Origin: Occultella kanbiaonis
Lineage (GTDB): Bacteria; Actinomycetota; Actinomycetes; Actinomycetales; Beutenbergiaceae
DNA: 64,000 nt
Reading direction: 5' to 3'
NCBI RefSeq assembly: GCF_009708215.1
Contig: NZ_CP046175.1
Location: 3,596,001 to 3,660,000 of the forward strand
The notes beneath the pieces are model-generated. The model saw only the letters and a program-made list of their open reading frames with translations. It was not told the origin of the DNA and searched no databases. Position numbers and translations under genes: made by a program. Shown here one piece after another: positions 42,894 through 50,965 of the stretch. How positions within the stretch are numbered: the stretch's first letter is position 1; every line of letters begins with the position of its first letter.

Positions 42894-44275
42894 CGAGGGC
42901 CGTCCGGGGTGAGCCGGTCGGTGGCCACCACGACACCCTCGTCGAAGCAGATCCGGAAGATGTCCGAGCCGAGGTCGAGCGCGTGGCTGCGAGCGAGGTA
43001 GAACTCGCACTCGCTCGGCTCGGGCGCCGGTGGGATCGGCACCGGCACACCCTCGAGCGGAATGCTGCGGGGTGGGAGCAGGTCGGCGATCTCCGTGCGC
43101 TCAGCACCGGTCTCGATCTGGCTGAACGCCGCCGGGGCGAGACCGGTGGTGCGCACGGTGAGCACCTGCAGCACCAGCAGCGCCGCGGCCAGGAGGCAGG
43201 CGAGCGCCAGCGGAATCATCGCGGTCTGCCACTGGCGGCGCCGTTCCTGGCGGCGGGCGTGTGCCACGATCCGGTCCGTCGCCCGGTCATCTTCCGGAGC
43301 CGGTGTCCCATGCGGCGCGGACCGGGGAACGTGGGCGATCACCTCGAACCCTGAGGCGCGCGGGCCGGCGTCGAGGTGTCCCCCGGCGAGCCGGACCCGC
43401 TCACTCAGGCCGATCAGTCCCTGGCCCGCGCGTGGCGGCGGTGGTTCGCCCACCGGGGGCAGGGTGCTGGGCTCGTTGACGACCGACACCGAGACCGGGT
43501 CCTCGGTCGCGTCGATGGTCACCGTGACGCCCGCGCCGGGCGCGTGCCGGGCCGCGTTCGTCAGTGCCTCCTGCACCACTCGGTGCGCCACCCGCTCGAG
43601 GGACGGCGGCAGCTCGCCGACCCGTCGCAACCGCACCGGTGCACCGGCACGCTCGGCACGCGCGACCAGATCGTCGACGCTCTCGTGCGCCGGCACGTTC
43701 GAGGCGGCGGTGCCGTCCTCGCGAAGCAACTCGACGACCGTGTGCAGCCGGTCCGTGGCAGCCACGGCCCGGGAGCGCACCTCGGCGGCCGCCTCCCGCA
43801 CCCGGGGCGGGGCGTCCGGGGCCAGTTCGAGCGCGCCGCTGCCGAGGGCGATCATCGCGAGGTCGTGCCCGATCGTGTCATGCACCTCCTGCGCGATCCG
43901 CGCTCGCTCGCGCAGCCGGGCCTGGTCCGAGACGATCTCCCGGAGCCGCAGCCGCTGCTCCTCGCGCAGGCGCAGGTACCGTCCGATCCACCACGGCAGG
44001 ATGAGCCCGGCGAACTGGGCGATGACGGACACGAGCCACTCGGACAGAAAGGCGTCGGGGCTCCGTAGCCACGTCGCGAACAGATTGATGAGCGCGCCTG
44101 TCCCGAATGCGATCAGCGCCATTCTCAGGGAGTGCATTCGGCGACCCACGAAGAAGGCGAGCGTAATCAGGACCGGAACGACGAGGAGGCCGGCATTTCC
44201 GGTACCGAGGGGAAGCAGCACCGTCGCGGCCACCAACGCCACACCGAGGAGGCGCTCACTCGGTTGGCTTCTCAT
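42890..44275 (-). CDS. Sensor histidine kinase with extra C-terminal membrane anchor and outside domain (module 2)
   Basis: A 461-aa kinase with an unusual end. Four N-terminal helices (residues ~8-110) lead to the HisKA_3 box RIAQEVHDTIGHDLAM and the ATPase domain (VVQEALTNAARHAPG, GQGLIGLSERVRLAGG). Instead of stopping there, the chain goes on through a basic stretch, a further hydrophobic helix (LALACLLAAALLVLQVL) and ~85 residues that should lie outside the cell. That tail has two cysteines (SECEFY and FRICFDEG) and an order of elements like BamE/SmpA-type domains (FSQIETGAERTEIADLLPP). It may be the true sensor. The start ATG faces the divergent exporter. Confidence 0.88.
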   Translation of the reverse strand: MRSQPSERLLGVALVAATVLLPLGTGNAGLLVVPVLITLAFFVGRRMHSLRMALIAFGTGALINLFATWLRSPDAFLSEWLVSVIAQFAGLILPWWIGRYLRLREEQRLRLREIVSDQARLRERARIAQEVHDTIGHDLAMIALGSGALELAPDAPPRVREAAAEVRSRAVAATDRLHTVVELLREDGTAASNVPAHESVDDLVARAERAGAPVRLRRVGELPPSLERVAHRVVQEALTNAARHAPGAGVTVTIDATEDPVSVSVVNEPSTLPPVGEPPPPRAGQGLIGLSERVRLAGGHLDAGPRASGFEVIAHVPRSAPHGTPAPEDDRATDRIVAHARRQERRRQWQTAMIPLALACLLAAALLVLQVLTVRTTGLAPAAFSQIETGAERTEIADLLPPRSIPLEGVPVPIPPAPEPSECEFYLARSHALDLGSDIFRICFDEGVVVATDRLTPDGPR

Positions 44276-44344
44276 CCGGGAAGGCTAACAGCCGCAACGT
44301 CGCAGCCGGCATCCGTCGCTGGGCGGAGAGCCGGGACCACCACC

Positions 44345-44360
44345 CCTGACCTTCGTCAGG
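44345..44360. promoter_or_regulatory. Inverted repeat CCTGAC-N4-GTCAGG between kinase and exporter genes (module 2)
   Basis: Perfect 6-bp arms, about 70 bp from the kinase start and 79 bp before the exporter ATPase start. A second half site CCTGACG follows near 44368. Possible binding site of the module 2 response regulator. Confidence 0.4.
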
Positions 44361-44438
44361 TGGAGGCCCTGACGTTCGGCCGTGGCGACGCCCGTCGCGT
44401 GTTCCTTAATCTCGATCCATGATGACCGGAACAATCAG

Positions 44439-45368
44439 ATGATCGAATTGGATGGCCTCACGAAGGCCTATGGACGGAAGAAGGCGGTCGACAATCTGAC
44501 CGTGAATATACAGCCCGGAAAGGTGACGGGATTCCTGGGGCCCAATGGCGCCGGGAAATCGACGACCATGCGCATGGTTCTCGGCCTCGACCGGCCGACC
44601 GCCGGCCGCGCGCGGATCACGGGTCGACGGTATGTCGACCTCGTCGACCCGTTGCGAACGGTCGGAGCCGTGCTCGACGGCCGGGCCGGCCACCCCGGGC
44701 AGTCCGCCCGCAGCCACCTCCTCGGCATCGCCAGGAGCAACGGGCTGGCCCGTGGCCGGGTGCCCGCCGTCCTCGAGACCGTCGGCCTCGGCGCGGTCGG
44801 GAGCAAGCGGCTTGGCACCTTCTCGCTCGGCATGACCCAACGCCTCGGGATCGCCGGCGCGCTCCTCGGCGATCCCGCGGTCCTGCTCCTTGACGAACCG
44901 GTGAACGGCCTCGACCCGGACGGGGTGCTCTGGATCCGTGGGCTGATGCGCTCGCTCGCGGCGCAGGGCCGCACCGTGCTCGTGTCCAGCCACCTGCTCT
45001 CGGAGATGCAGGACACCGCCGATCACCTCGTCATCATCAGCAGGGGCCGGTTGGTGGCGGACGAGCCGATGGCCACCCTCCTCGCGAGACGAAGCGCCCG
45101 TGCCGCCACCGTCCGCACACCCCGGGGACCGGCGTTCGCGGCAGTGCTCGAGCGAGCGGGGATGTCGGTCACGACCGGCGCGGATGCCGCCCTGCACGTG
45201 ACCGGCGAGGGCATCGAGGAGATCGGCGCCCTTGCTTTCGATCACGGCCACCGGCTGGACGAACTCTCGTTCCGCCGTCCCTCCCTCGAGGAGGCCTACC
45301 TCGACCTGACCGGCGCCGACCTGGAGTACACGAGCAGACCCGTCGGGTCGCCGAAGGAGCCCACATGA
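44439..45368 (+). CDS. ABC exporter ATP-binding protein (module 2)
   Basis: A 309-aa ATPase: Walker A GPNGAGKST near residues 32-40, signature FSLGMTQRLGIA near 128-139, Walker B VLLLDEPVNGLDP near 148-160, switch His in SSHLLSEM. The SLGMTQRL signature and ~100-residue C-terminal extension are typical of the BcrA/lantibiotic-immunity type. ATG 44439 starts the domain directly; a TAATCT box lies at 44407-44412. The first ~120 bp are visibly less GC-rich than the rest. Couples to the permease by a 4-bp overlap. Confidence 0.92.
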   Translation: MIELDGLTKAYGRKKAVDNLTVNIQPGKVTGFLGPNGAGKSTTMRMVLGLDRPTAGRARITGRRYVDLVDPLRTVGAVLDGRAGHPGQSARSHLLGIARSNGLARGRVPAVLETVGLGAVGSKRLGTFSLGMTQRLGIAGALLGDPAVLLLDEPVNGLDPDGVLWIRGLMRSLAAQGRTVLVSSHLLSEMQDTADHLVIISRGRLVADEPMATLLARRSARAATVRTPRGPAFAAVLERAGMSVTTGADAALHVTGEGIEEIGALAFDHGHRLDELSFRRPSLEEAYLDLTGADLEYTSRPVGSPKEPT

Positions 45369-46183
45369 GTAGCACGCGCACCACACCGGCCCCGGGCCGG
45401 CTGCTCGGACCGCCCTCCGAACGGGGACGGGTGCATCGCTGGGTTTCGGCGATCGCGTTCGAGTGGACGAAGCTGACGGGGGTCCGTTCGACCCTGTGGT
45501 TGGTCGTGACCGGCACACTCCTGACCCTGGGCGGCACGCTCCTGATCGGCGCGTCCGCACGGGCGAGCGGCGAGAACGGACTCGAGACGGCGGCGCCGGC
45601 TCCGCTGTTCGCGGTCCAGACGATCTCGTTCACCCAGGTGACGGTGCTGCTCGTGGCCGTGTTCGCCTTCACCGCCGAGTACTCGAGCGGCTCGATCCGG
45701 ACCACGCTGCTGAGCGTGCCGGGCCGCGGCCGGGTGCTGATCGCGAAGTCCGTCGTGCTCGCCGCGATGTCGATGGCCATCGGCTCCGTGCTGGTCCTGC
45801 TCGGCACGCTCACGGCCGCTGCGGCCGCTGCCGAGTACGGCACCTTCTCGGGCACGCAACTCGGCCATGCCGTGCTCGGCACCGCGGTCTCGCTGGCGCT
45901 GACGAGCGTGTTCGTGCTCGGTGTCGCCGCCGCACTGCGGAGCACGGCCGGCACCATCCTGACCATGTTCGTGGTCCTGTACGCCCTCAGCAGCGTGCTG
46001 CCGATCTTCGGCCAGGACTGGCTCACCGACCTGGCTGCGTACCTGCCCGGCACGGCGGCAGGAGTCCTGGTGACCAACGCCGCCGAACCGTACGGCTGGG
46101 CCACCGCCCTGACGGTGTTGGCCGGGTGGGCCGGCGCGGGTCTCGGCGTCGGCTACCTGGGCCTGCGCTACCGGGACATCTGA
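45365..46183 (+). CDS. ABC-2 type exporter permease (module 2)
   Basis: A 272-aa membrane protein with about six helices. FEWTKLTGVRSTLW at residues ~31-44, the FTAEYSSGSIRTTLLSVPGR coupling region and the late ALSSVLPIFG helix are typical of the BcrB/ABC-2 family, which confers self-immunity or peptide-antibiotic resistance in other bacteria. Partner of the preceding ATPase; likely controlled by the divergent two-component system. Confidence 0.9.
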   Translation: MSSTRTTPAPGRLLGPPSERGRVHRWVSAIAFEWTKLTGVRSTLWLVVTGTLLTLGGTLLIGASARASGENGLETAAPAPLFAVQTISFTQVTVLLVAVFAFTAEYSSGSIRTTLLSVPGRGRVLIAKSVVLAAMSMAIGSVLVLLGTLTAAAAAAEYGTFSGTQLGHAVLGTAVSLALTSVFVLGVAAALRSTAGTILTMFVVLYALSSVLPIFGQDWLTDLAAYLPGTAAGVLVTNAAEPYGWATALTVLAGWAGAGLGVGYLGLRYRDI

Positions 46184-46205
46184 ACGCGCTCGGGCCCGCC
46201 GATGT

Positions 46206-46247
46206 GGAAGGTCCCGCTCATATCCGGCGATATGCGCGGGACCTTCC
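46206..46247. terminator. Bidirectional terminator between exporter and leuD
   Basis: GGAAGGTCCCGC (46206-46217) and GCGGGACCTTCC (46236-46247) form a perfect 12-bp stem; inside, CATATC and GATATG (46219-46234) add 6 more pairs around a 4-base loop. It lies between the convergent permease (end 46183) and leuD (end 46260). Confidence 0.8.
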
Positions 46248-46259
46248 GCACTCGGTGAG

Positions 46260-46898
46260 TCAGCCGACGGGCCGGGCGGCCTCGATCTCGACGGCCGGCA
46301 GGTGCTTGGCGGGGAGGGTCTTGGGCCGCCACGGCTGGCGCTGCGCCTCGAAGTCGGAGATCTCGGACTCGTGCTCGAGGGTGAGCCCGATGTCGTCCAG
46401 GCCCTCCATCAGGCGCCAGCGGGTGTAGTCGTCGATCTGGAACTGGGCGATGACGTCCCCGCAGATGACGGTGCGCGCCTCGAGGTCGACGGTGACCTCG
46501 GTGCCCGGCTCGGACTCCAGGATCTTCCAGATGAGCTCGATGTCCTCCTGGGCGACCTGCGCCGCGAGCAGGCCCTGCTTGCCGGAGTTCCCGCGGAAGA
46601 TGTCCGCGAACCGGGGTGCGAGCACAGCCTTGAAGCCGTAGTCCTTGAGGGCCCAGACGGCGTGCTCACGGGAGGACCCGGTGCCGAAGTCCGCGCCGGC
46701 GACGAGCACGGAACCGGAGGAGTAGGCCTCCTGGTTCAGCACGAACGACGGGTCGCCCCGCCAGGCGGCGAACAGCGCGTCCTCGAACCCGGTGCGGGTG
46801 ACCCGCTTGAGGTAGACGGCCGGGATGATCTGGTCGGTGTCGACGTTGTTGCGGCGCAGCGGCACCCCGACGCCGGTGTGGGTGGTGAACTTCTCCAT
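46260..46898 (-). CDS. leuD: 3-isopropylmalate dehydratase small subunit
   Basis: A 212-aa swivelling subunit of isopropylmalate isomerase in leucine synthesis. [14 protein letters not shown] near residues 18-31, the [13 protein letters not shown] motif near 68-80 and [18 protein letters not shown] are all typical. It follows leuC by 29 bp in one operon and ends before a strong terminator. Confidence 0.97.
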   Translation of the reverse strand: MEKFTTHTGVGVPLRRNNVDTDQIIPAVYLKRVTRTGFEDALFAAWRGDPSFVLNQEAYSSGSVLVAGADFGTGSSREHAVWALKDYGFKAVLAPRFADIFRGNSGKQGLLAAQVAQEDIELIWKILESEPGTEVTVDLEARTVICGDVIAQFQIDDYTRWRLMEGLDDIGLTLEHESEISDFEAQRQPWRPKTLPAKHLPAVEIEAARPVG

Positions 46899-46927
46899 GG
46901 CTGGTTCCTTCGTTTCGTCGGGGTGGC

Positions 46928-48409
46928 TCAGACCTGGACCTGCAGGCGCGGGTCGAGCGGGGCGAGCGGCGTGCCGTCGAAGGACGTCAGGTCGGTCTCC
47001 TCACCCAGGTCGAGGTCCGCGAGCGAGGACAGCGTGCCGCGGATCGCGGTCGCGGCGGCCACCAGCGGGGACACCAGGTGGGTGCGCCCGCCCTTGCCCT
47101 GGCGACCCTCGAAGTTCCGGTTCGAGGTGGACGCGGCCCGCTCCCCCGGCTTGAGCTGGTCCGGGTTCATGCCCAGGCACATCGAGCATCCGGCATTGCG
47201 CCACTCGGCGCCGAAGTCGAGGAAGATCCGGTCCAGGCCCTCGGCCTCGGCCTGCAGCCGGACCCGCGCGGAGGCGGGCACCACCAGCACACGGACGTCG
47301 TCGGCCTTCTTGCGGCCCTTGACGACCTTCGCCACCGAGCGCAGGTCCTCGATCCGCCCGTTCGTGCAGGAGCCGATGAACACGGTGTCCACGTGGATGT
47401 CGCGCAGCGGCGTGCCGGGCACCAGGCCCATGTACTCGATGGCCCGCTCGGCGGTGGTGCGCTCGTTGTCGTCGCCGATCTCCTCGGGCACCGGCACGTT
47501 CGCGGACAGCGGCAGGCCCTGGCCCGGGTTCGTGCCCCACGTGATGAACGGCTCGAGGTCGGACGCCTTGAGCACCACCTCGGCGTCGAAGGTCGCGTCG
47601 TCGTCGGAGCGCAGCGTCCGCCAGTACTCGACAGCGGCGTCCCAGTCCGCGCCCTCGGGCGCGTGCGGGCGTCCCTCGAGGTAGTCGAACGTGGTCTGGT
47701 CCGGCGCGATCATGCCAGCTCGGGCACCCGCCTCGATCGACATGTTGCAGATCGTCATCCGAGCCTCCATGGAGAGCCTGCGGATCGCCTCGCCGCGGTA
47801 CTCGAGCACGTAGCCCTGCCCACCACCGGTGCCGATCTTGGCGATGATCGCCAGGATGATGTCCTTCGAGGTCGCGCCGGGCGGCAGATCGCCGTCGACC
47901 GTGATCGCCATCGTCTTGAACGGAGCCAGCGGGAGCGTCTGGGTGGCCAGCACGTGCTCGACCTCGCTGGTGCCGATCCCGAACGCGAGCGCGCCGAACG
48001 CGCCGTGGGTGGAGGTGTGGGAGTCGCCACAGACGACCGTCAGACCCGGCATGGTCAGGCCGAGCTGCGGGCCGACCTGGTGCACGATGCCCTGGTCCGC
48101 GTCGCCGAGCGAGTGCAGCCGGATCCCGAACTCCTTGGCGTTGTTGCGCAGGGTGTCGATCTGGGTGCGGCTGGTCAGGTCCGCGATCGGCAGGTCGATG
48201 TCGAGCGTGGGCGTGTTGTGGTCCTCGGTGGCGAGGGTCAGATCCGGGCGTCGGACCGTCCGTCCGGTGAGACGGAGCCCCTCGAACGCCTGCGGACTGG
48301 TCACCTCGTGCACCAGGTGCAGATCGATGTAGAGCAGGTCCGGAACGCCGTCCGCGCCCTTGCGGACCACGTGGTCCTGCCACACCTTTTCAGCCAGAGT
48401 TCCGGCCAT
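46928..48409 (-). CDS. leuC: 3-isopropylmalate dehydratase large subunit
   Basis: A 493-aa aconitase-family enzyme that isomerises 2- to 3-isopropylmalate with LeuD. The [4Fe-4S] ligands are in FIGSCTNGR near residues 356-364 and SMCLGM near 415-420; [24 protein letters not shown] is split by usual spacing near residues 134-157. ATG 48409 starts the conserved [13 protein letters not shown]. The divergent IclR-family gene is the likely leucine-responsive regulator. Confidence 0.97.
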   Translation of the reverse strand: MAGTLAEKVWQDHVVRKGADGVPDLLYIDLHLVHEVTSPQAFEGLRLTGRTVRRPDLTLATEDHNTPTLDIDLPIADLTSRTQIDTLRNNAKEFGIRLHSLGDADQGIVHQVGPQLGLTMPGLTVVCGDSHTSTHGAFGALAFGIGTSEVEHVLATQTLPLAPFKTMAITVDGDLPPGATSKDIILAIIAKIGTGGGQGYVLEYRGEAIRRLSMEARMTICNMSIEAGARAGMIAPDQTTFDYLEGRPHAPEGADWDAAVEYWRTLRSDDDATFDAEVVLKASDLEPFITWGTNPGQGLPLSANVPVPEEIGDDNERTTAERAIEYMGLVPGTPLRDIHVDTVFIGSCTNGRIEDLRSVAKVVKGRKKADDVRVLVVPASARVRLQAEAEGLDRIFLDFGAEWRNAGCSMCLGMNPDQLKPGERAASTSNRNFEGRQGKGGRTHLVSPLVAAATAIRGTLSSLADLDLGEETDLTSFDGTPLAPLDPRLQVQV

Positions 48410-48472
48410 GTCACGTCACCTTCTTCGTTCTGCAACCCCGTGGGTTTGGGGCTGTGTTGCCATCCGGACTTG

Positions 48473-48491
48473 CGTCTCACGGTGCGAGACG
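48473..48491. promoter_or_regulatory. Inverted repeat CGTCTC-N7-GAGACG between leuC and the IclR gene
   Basis: Perfect 6-bp arms in the short divergent region. A CAATAT box (48493-48498) follows, 6 nt before the regulator's ATG. The site thus overlaps the regulator's promoter and suits autoregulation and control of leuCD by the IclR protein. Confidence 0.55.
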
Positions 48492-48504
48492 GCAATATCG
48501 ACCT

Positions 48505-49227
48505 ATGGACAACTCTAGCGGAGTCGGCGTTCTTGACAAGGCGGCCATCGTCCTGGGTGCTCTCGAGGCGGGCCCCGCGACCCTGGCCCAGTTGGTGGCG
48601 GCGACCCATCTCGCGCGCCCCACGGCGCACCGCCTCGCCGTGGCGCTCGAACACCACCGCCTCGTCTCTCGTGACATGCAGGGCCGGTTCGTGCTCGGGC
48701 CGCGCCTGGCCGAGCTCGCCTCGGCCGCCGGTGAGGACCGGCTGCTCGCCGCCGCGGGCTCCGTGCTGCTCGCCCTGCGGGACCACACCGGTGAGAGCGC
48801 CCAGTTGTTCCGACGCCAGGGCGATCAGCGCATCTGCGTCGCCGCGGCGGAGAAGCAGATGGGCCTGCGTGACTCGATCCCGGTCGGCGCGACCCTGTCG
48901 ATGATGGCCGGTTCGGCTGCGCAGATCCTGCTCGCCTGGGAGGAGCCGGACCGCCTGCACCGCGGCCTGCACGGCGCGAAGTTCACCGCGACGATCCTGT
49001 CCGGTGTGCGCCGGCGTGGCTGGGCGCAGAGCGTCAGCGAGCGCGAGGTCGGAGTCGCGTCGGTCTCCGCACCGGTCCGCGGTCCCTCCGGCCGCGTGAT
49101 CGCCGCCGTCTCGGTCTCCGGACCGATCGAGCGGATGACCCGTCAGCCCGGTCGTGTGCACGCGAACGCCGTGATGGCCGCCGCGAACCGGCTCACCGAC
49201 GTCCTGCGCGCCACCGAGGAGAGCTGA
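48505..49227 (+). CDS. IclR-family regulator of leuCD (NdgR/LtbR-like)
   Basis: A 240-aa regulator: N-terminal winged helix (VLDKAAIVLGALEAGPATLA then LARPTAHRLAVALEHH) and C-terminal effector domain (RDSIPVGATLSMMAGSAAQI, WAQSVSEREVGVASVSAPV). IclR proteins divergent from leuCD in actinobacteria (NdgR, LtbR) control leucine and related amino-acid genes; the same position is seen here. ATG 48505 has a -10-like box 6 nt upstream, so the mRNA is probably leaderless. Confidence 0.93.
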   Translation: MDNSSGVGVLDKAAIVLGALEAGPATLAQLVAATHLARPTAHRLAVALEHHRLVSRDMQGRFVLGPRLAELASAAGEDRLLAAAGSVLLALRDHTGESAQLFRRQGDQRICVAAAEKQMGLRDSIPVGATLSMMAGSAAQILLAWEEPDRLHRGLHGAKFTATILSGVRRRGWAQSVSEREVGVASVSAPVRGPSGRVIAAVSVSGPIERMTRQPGRVHANAVMAAANRLTDVLRATEES

Positions 49228-49295
49228 CGGCCGGCTCCCCGGCTCCCGGGCCGATCGGATGGCTCGCACCGGTGACAGCCCGGGCCCGGTAGGGC

Positions 49296-50891
49296 TCACC
49301 GTTCACATCGTGCGCCGTCCGCGGGCAGGCTCAGGTCGATGAGATAGTCGGCGACGACCCCGTTCACGCAGGGGCTGATGGCCTCCAGCGCGGCCGTGTG
49401 CCGCTCTCCCTCCACGGTCAGCAGGCTCGAACCGAGATCCTCGGCGAGGTTCACGCCGGACTGGTAGGGCGTGGCCGGGTCCCCCGTGGTTGAGATGACG
49501 AGCGTGTCGGCCAGCCCCTCGACGTCCTGCGCATAGGGTGCGTCGAGCGTGGGCTCGGCCGGCCACTGTTCGCAGGCGTTGCGAGTCGTGCCGTCGAACT
49601 CCTCACCCGAGTCCAGGAACGGATTCACCTCGGCGATCCGGGCGCGCAACTCGGCCTCGGCCTCCGGAGTGCGCCGCTCGTCGTCCATGCAGTTGATCGC
49701 GTAGTTCGCGTCCAGGAAGTTCGACCACGACCCGTCCGGGGCACGGCCGTTCAGGTTGTCGTTCAGGACCATCAGCCGATCGGCCCGCCCCTCGTCGGCG
49801 AGTTGTGCGATCCCGGCGATCACCTCGTCCCAGAGCTCCTCGGCATACAGGCCCGAGCCGACGCCGCCCGTCACGTGGTAGAAGTCCGCGCTGCGGCCGC
49901 CCCCAGCCGGGACCGGCTCATCGACGAGCGGCTGCACGAGCTCCTGGAACACCTGCGTCGCCTGGCCCGGGTCGGTGCCGAGCGGACAGTCCGCGCTCTG
50001 CGCGCAGTACTGCGCCAACTCCTCGAAGGAGCGCTGGAAGCCGGCATGCAGCTCGATCCGGCGCTCCCCCGCGCCCTGGCGTGGGTCGATCGCGCCGTCC
50101 AGGACCATCGCCCGCACGTTCCCAGGGAACTGCTCGGCATAGACGGCACCGAGTCGGGTCCCGTAGCTCTGCCCCAGGAAACTCAGCCGGTCATCACCGA
50201 GCGCGGCGCGCAGTACGTCCATGTCCCGTGCCGCATCACGGGTGCCGACCGAGCTGAGCACGTCCTCGCCACCGGAGCCCTCCGCGCACCGGTCGACGAA
50301 GTCCTGCGTGTCGTCCGAGGTCCACGCGCCCGACGTGCCCAGCAGGGTCGTCTTGGCCAGACCCGCGTCCCGTTCGGCGTCGGTGAAACACTGGATCGAC
50401 GGGACGGAGGCGCCCACCCCACGCGGGTCGAACCCGACCAGGTCGAATCGCTGCAGTAGCGGGGACTCGGCCAGACCGATACTTGCCACGGCAGCGATGA
50501 ACGCCCCGCTCCCACCGGGACCGCCCGGGTTGGTGACCAGGGACCCGATCCGCTGCCCCGGGTCCCCCTGAGCGGGCACCCGCAGCACCGCGACCTGCAT
50601 CTGCCGGCCGTCGGGATCGTCGTAGTCCATCGGCACGTCCAGGTAGGTGCACTCGAAGGCGTCCGCCTGCAGGAACTCCGCCTCGGCCGGCGACTGGCCG
50701 AGGTCCGCACACGGACCGAACTCGAGGTCTTGCTCGTAGTACTGCGCGAGATCGGCCGCAGGCCCGTCGTCAGGCTGGTGCGGCTCGGTGGTACAAGCCG
50801 CCACCAGCGGGGCGGCCAACGCAAGGGCGGCGAGGACCACACCCGTGCGCGGACGGTTTCGGGAACGGGGTGTCGATGGTGAGGTTGGCAT
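49296..50891 (-). CDS. Secreted alpha/beta-hydrolase lipoprotein (tripeptidyl-aminopeptidase-like)
   Basis: A 531-aa exported hydrolase related to Streptomyces tripeptidyl aminopeptidases. A signal peptide ends in a lipobox (LVAAC near residue 33). VTNPGGPGGSG near residues 118-128 forms the oxyanion region, GQSYGTRLG near 237-245 carries the nucleophile Ser, STTGDPATPY near 476-485 the Asp, and VEGERHTA near 500 the His. It would trim peptides or hydrolyse esters outside the cell. ATG 50891 lies close after a long inverted repeat at 50905-50925. Confidence 0.88.
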   Translation of the reverse strand: MPTSPSTPRSRNRPRTGVVLAALALAAPLVAACTTEPHQPDDGPAADLAQYYEQDLEFGPCADLGQSPAEAEFLQADAFECTYLDVPMDYDDPDGRQMQVAVLRVPAQGDPGQRIGSLVTNPGGPGGSGAFIAAVASIGLAESPLLQRFDLVGFDPRGVGASVPSIQCFTDAERDAGLAKTTLLGTSGAWTSDDTQDFVDRCAEGSGGEDVLSSVGTRDAARDMDVLRAALGDDRLSFLGQSYGTRLGAVYAEQFPGNVRAMVLDGAIDPRQGAGERRIELHAGFQRSFEELAQYCAQSADCPLGTDPGQATQVFQELVQPLVDEPVPAGGGRSADFYHVTGGVGSGLYAEELWDEVIAGIAQLADEGRADRLMVLNDNLNGRAPDGSWSNFLDANYAINCMDDERRTPEAEAELRARIAEVNPFLDSGEEFDGTTRNACEQWPAEPTLDAPYAQDVEGLADTLVISTTGDPATPYQSGVNLAEDLGSSLLTVEGERHTAALEAISPCVNGVVADYLIDLSLPADGARCER

Positions 50892-50904
50892 GCGACCACT
50901 GCAC

Positions 50905-50925
50905 ACCGTGTTCCCGGAACATGGT
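50905..50925. repeat. 21-bp inverted repeat between the PBP and hydrolase genes
   Basis: ACCGTGTTCC (50905-50914) and GGAACATGGT (50916-50925) match in 9 of 10 positions around one C. It lies 14 bp upstream of the hydrolase start and 41 bp after the PBP stop, so it could be an operator of the hydrolase gene or part of a terminator of the PBP gene. Confidence 0.45.
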
Positions 50926-50965
50926 CAAGGCGAACCTCGATGGGTCACCGGCCCGGGAGTGCCGA

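Noticed and set aside
40641-43001. 786-codon open frame antisense to murA and the module 2 regulator
   Set aside because: Spans two well-supported genes on the other strand and shows no recognisable motif.
47078-48904. 608-codon open frame antisense to leuC and overlapping the IclR gene
   Set aside because: leuC motifs are unambiguous; the antisense product is low complexity.
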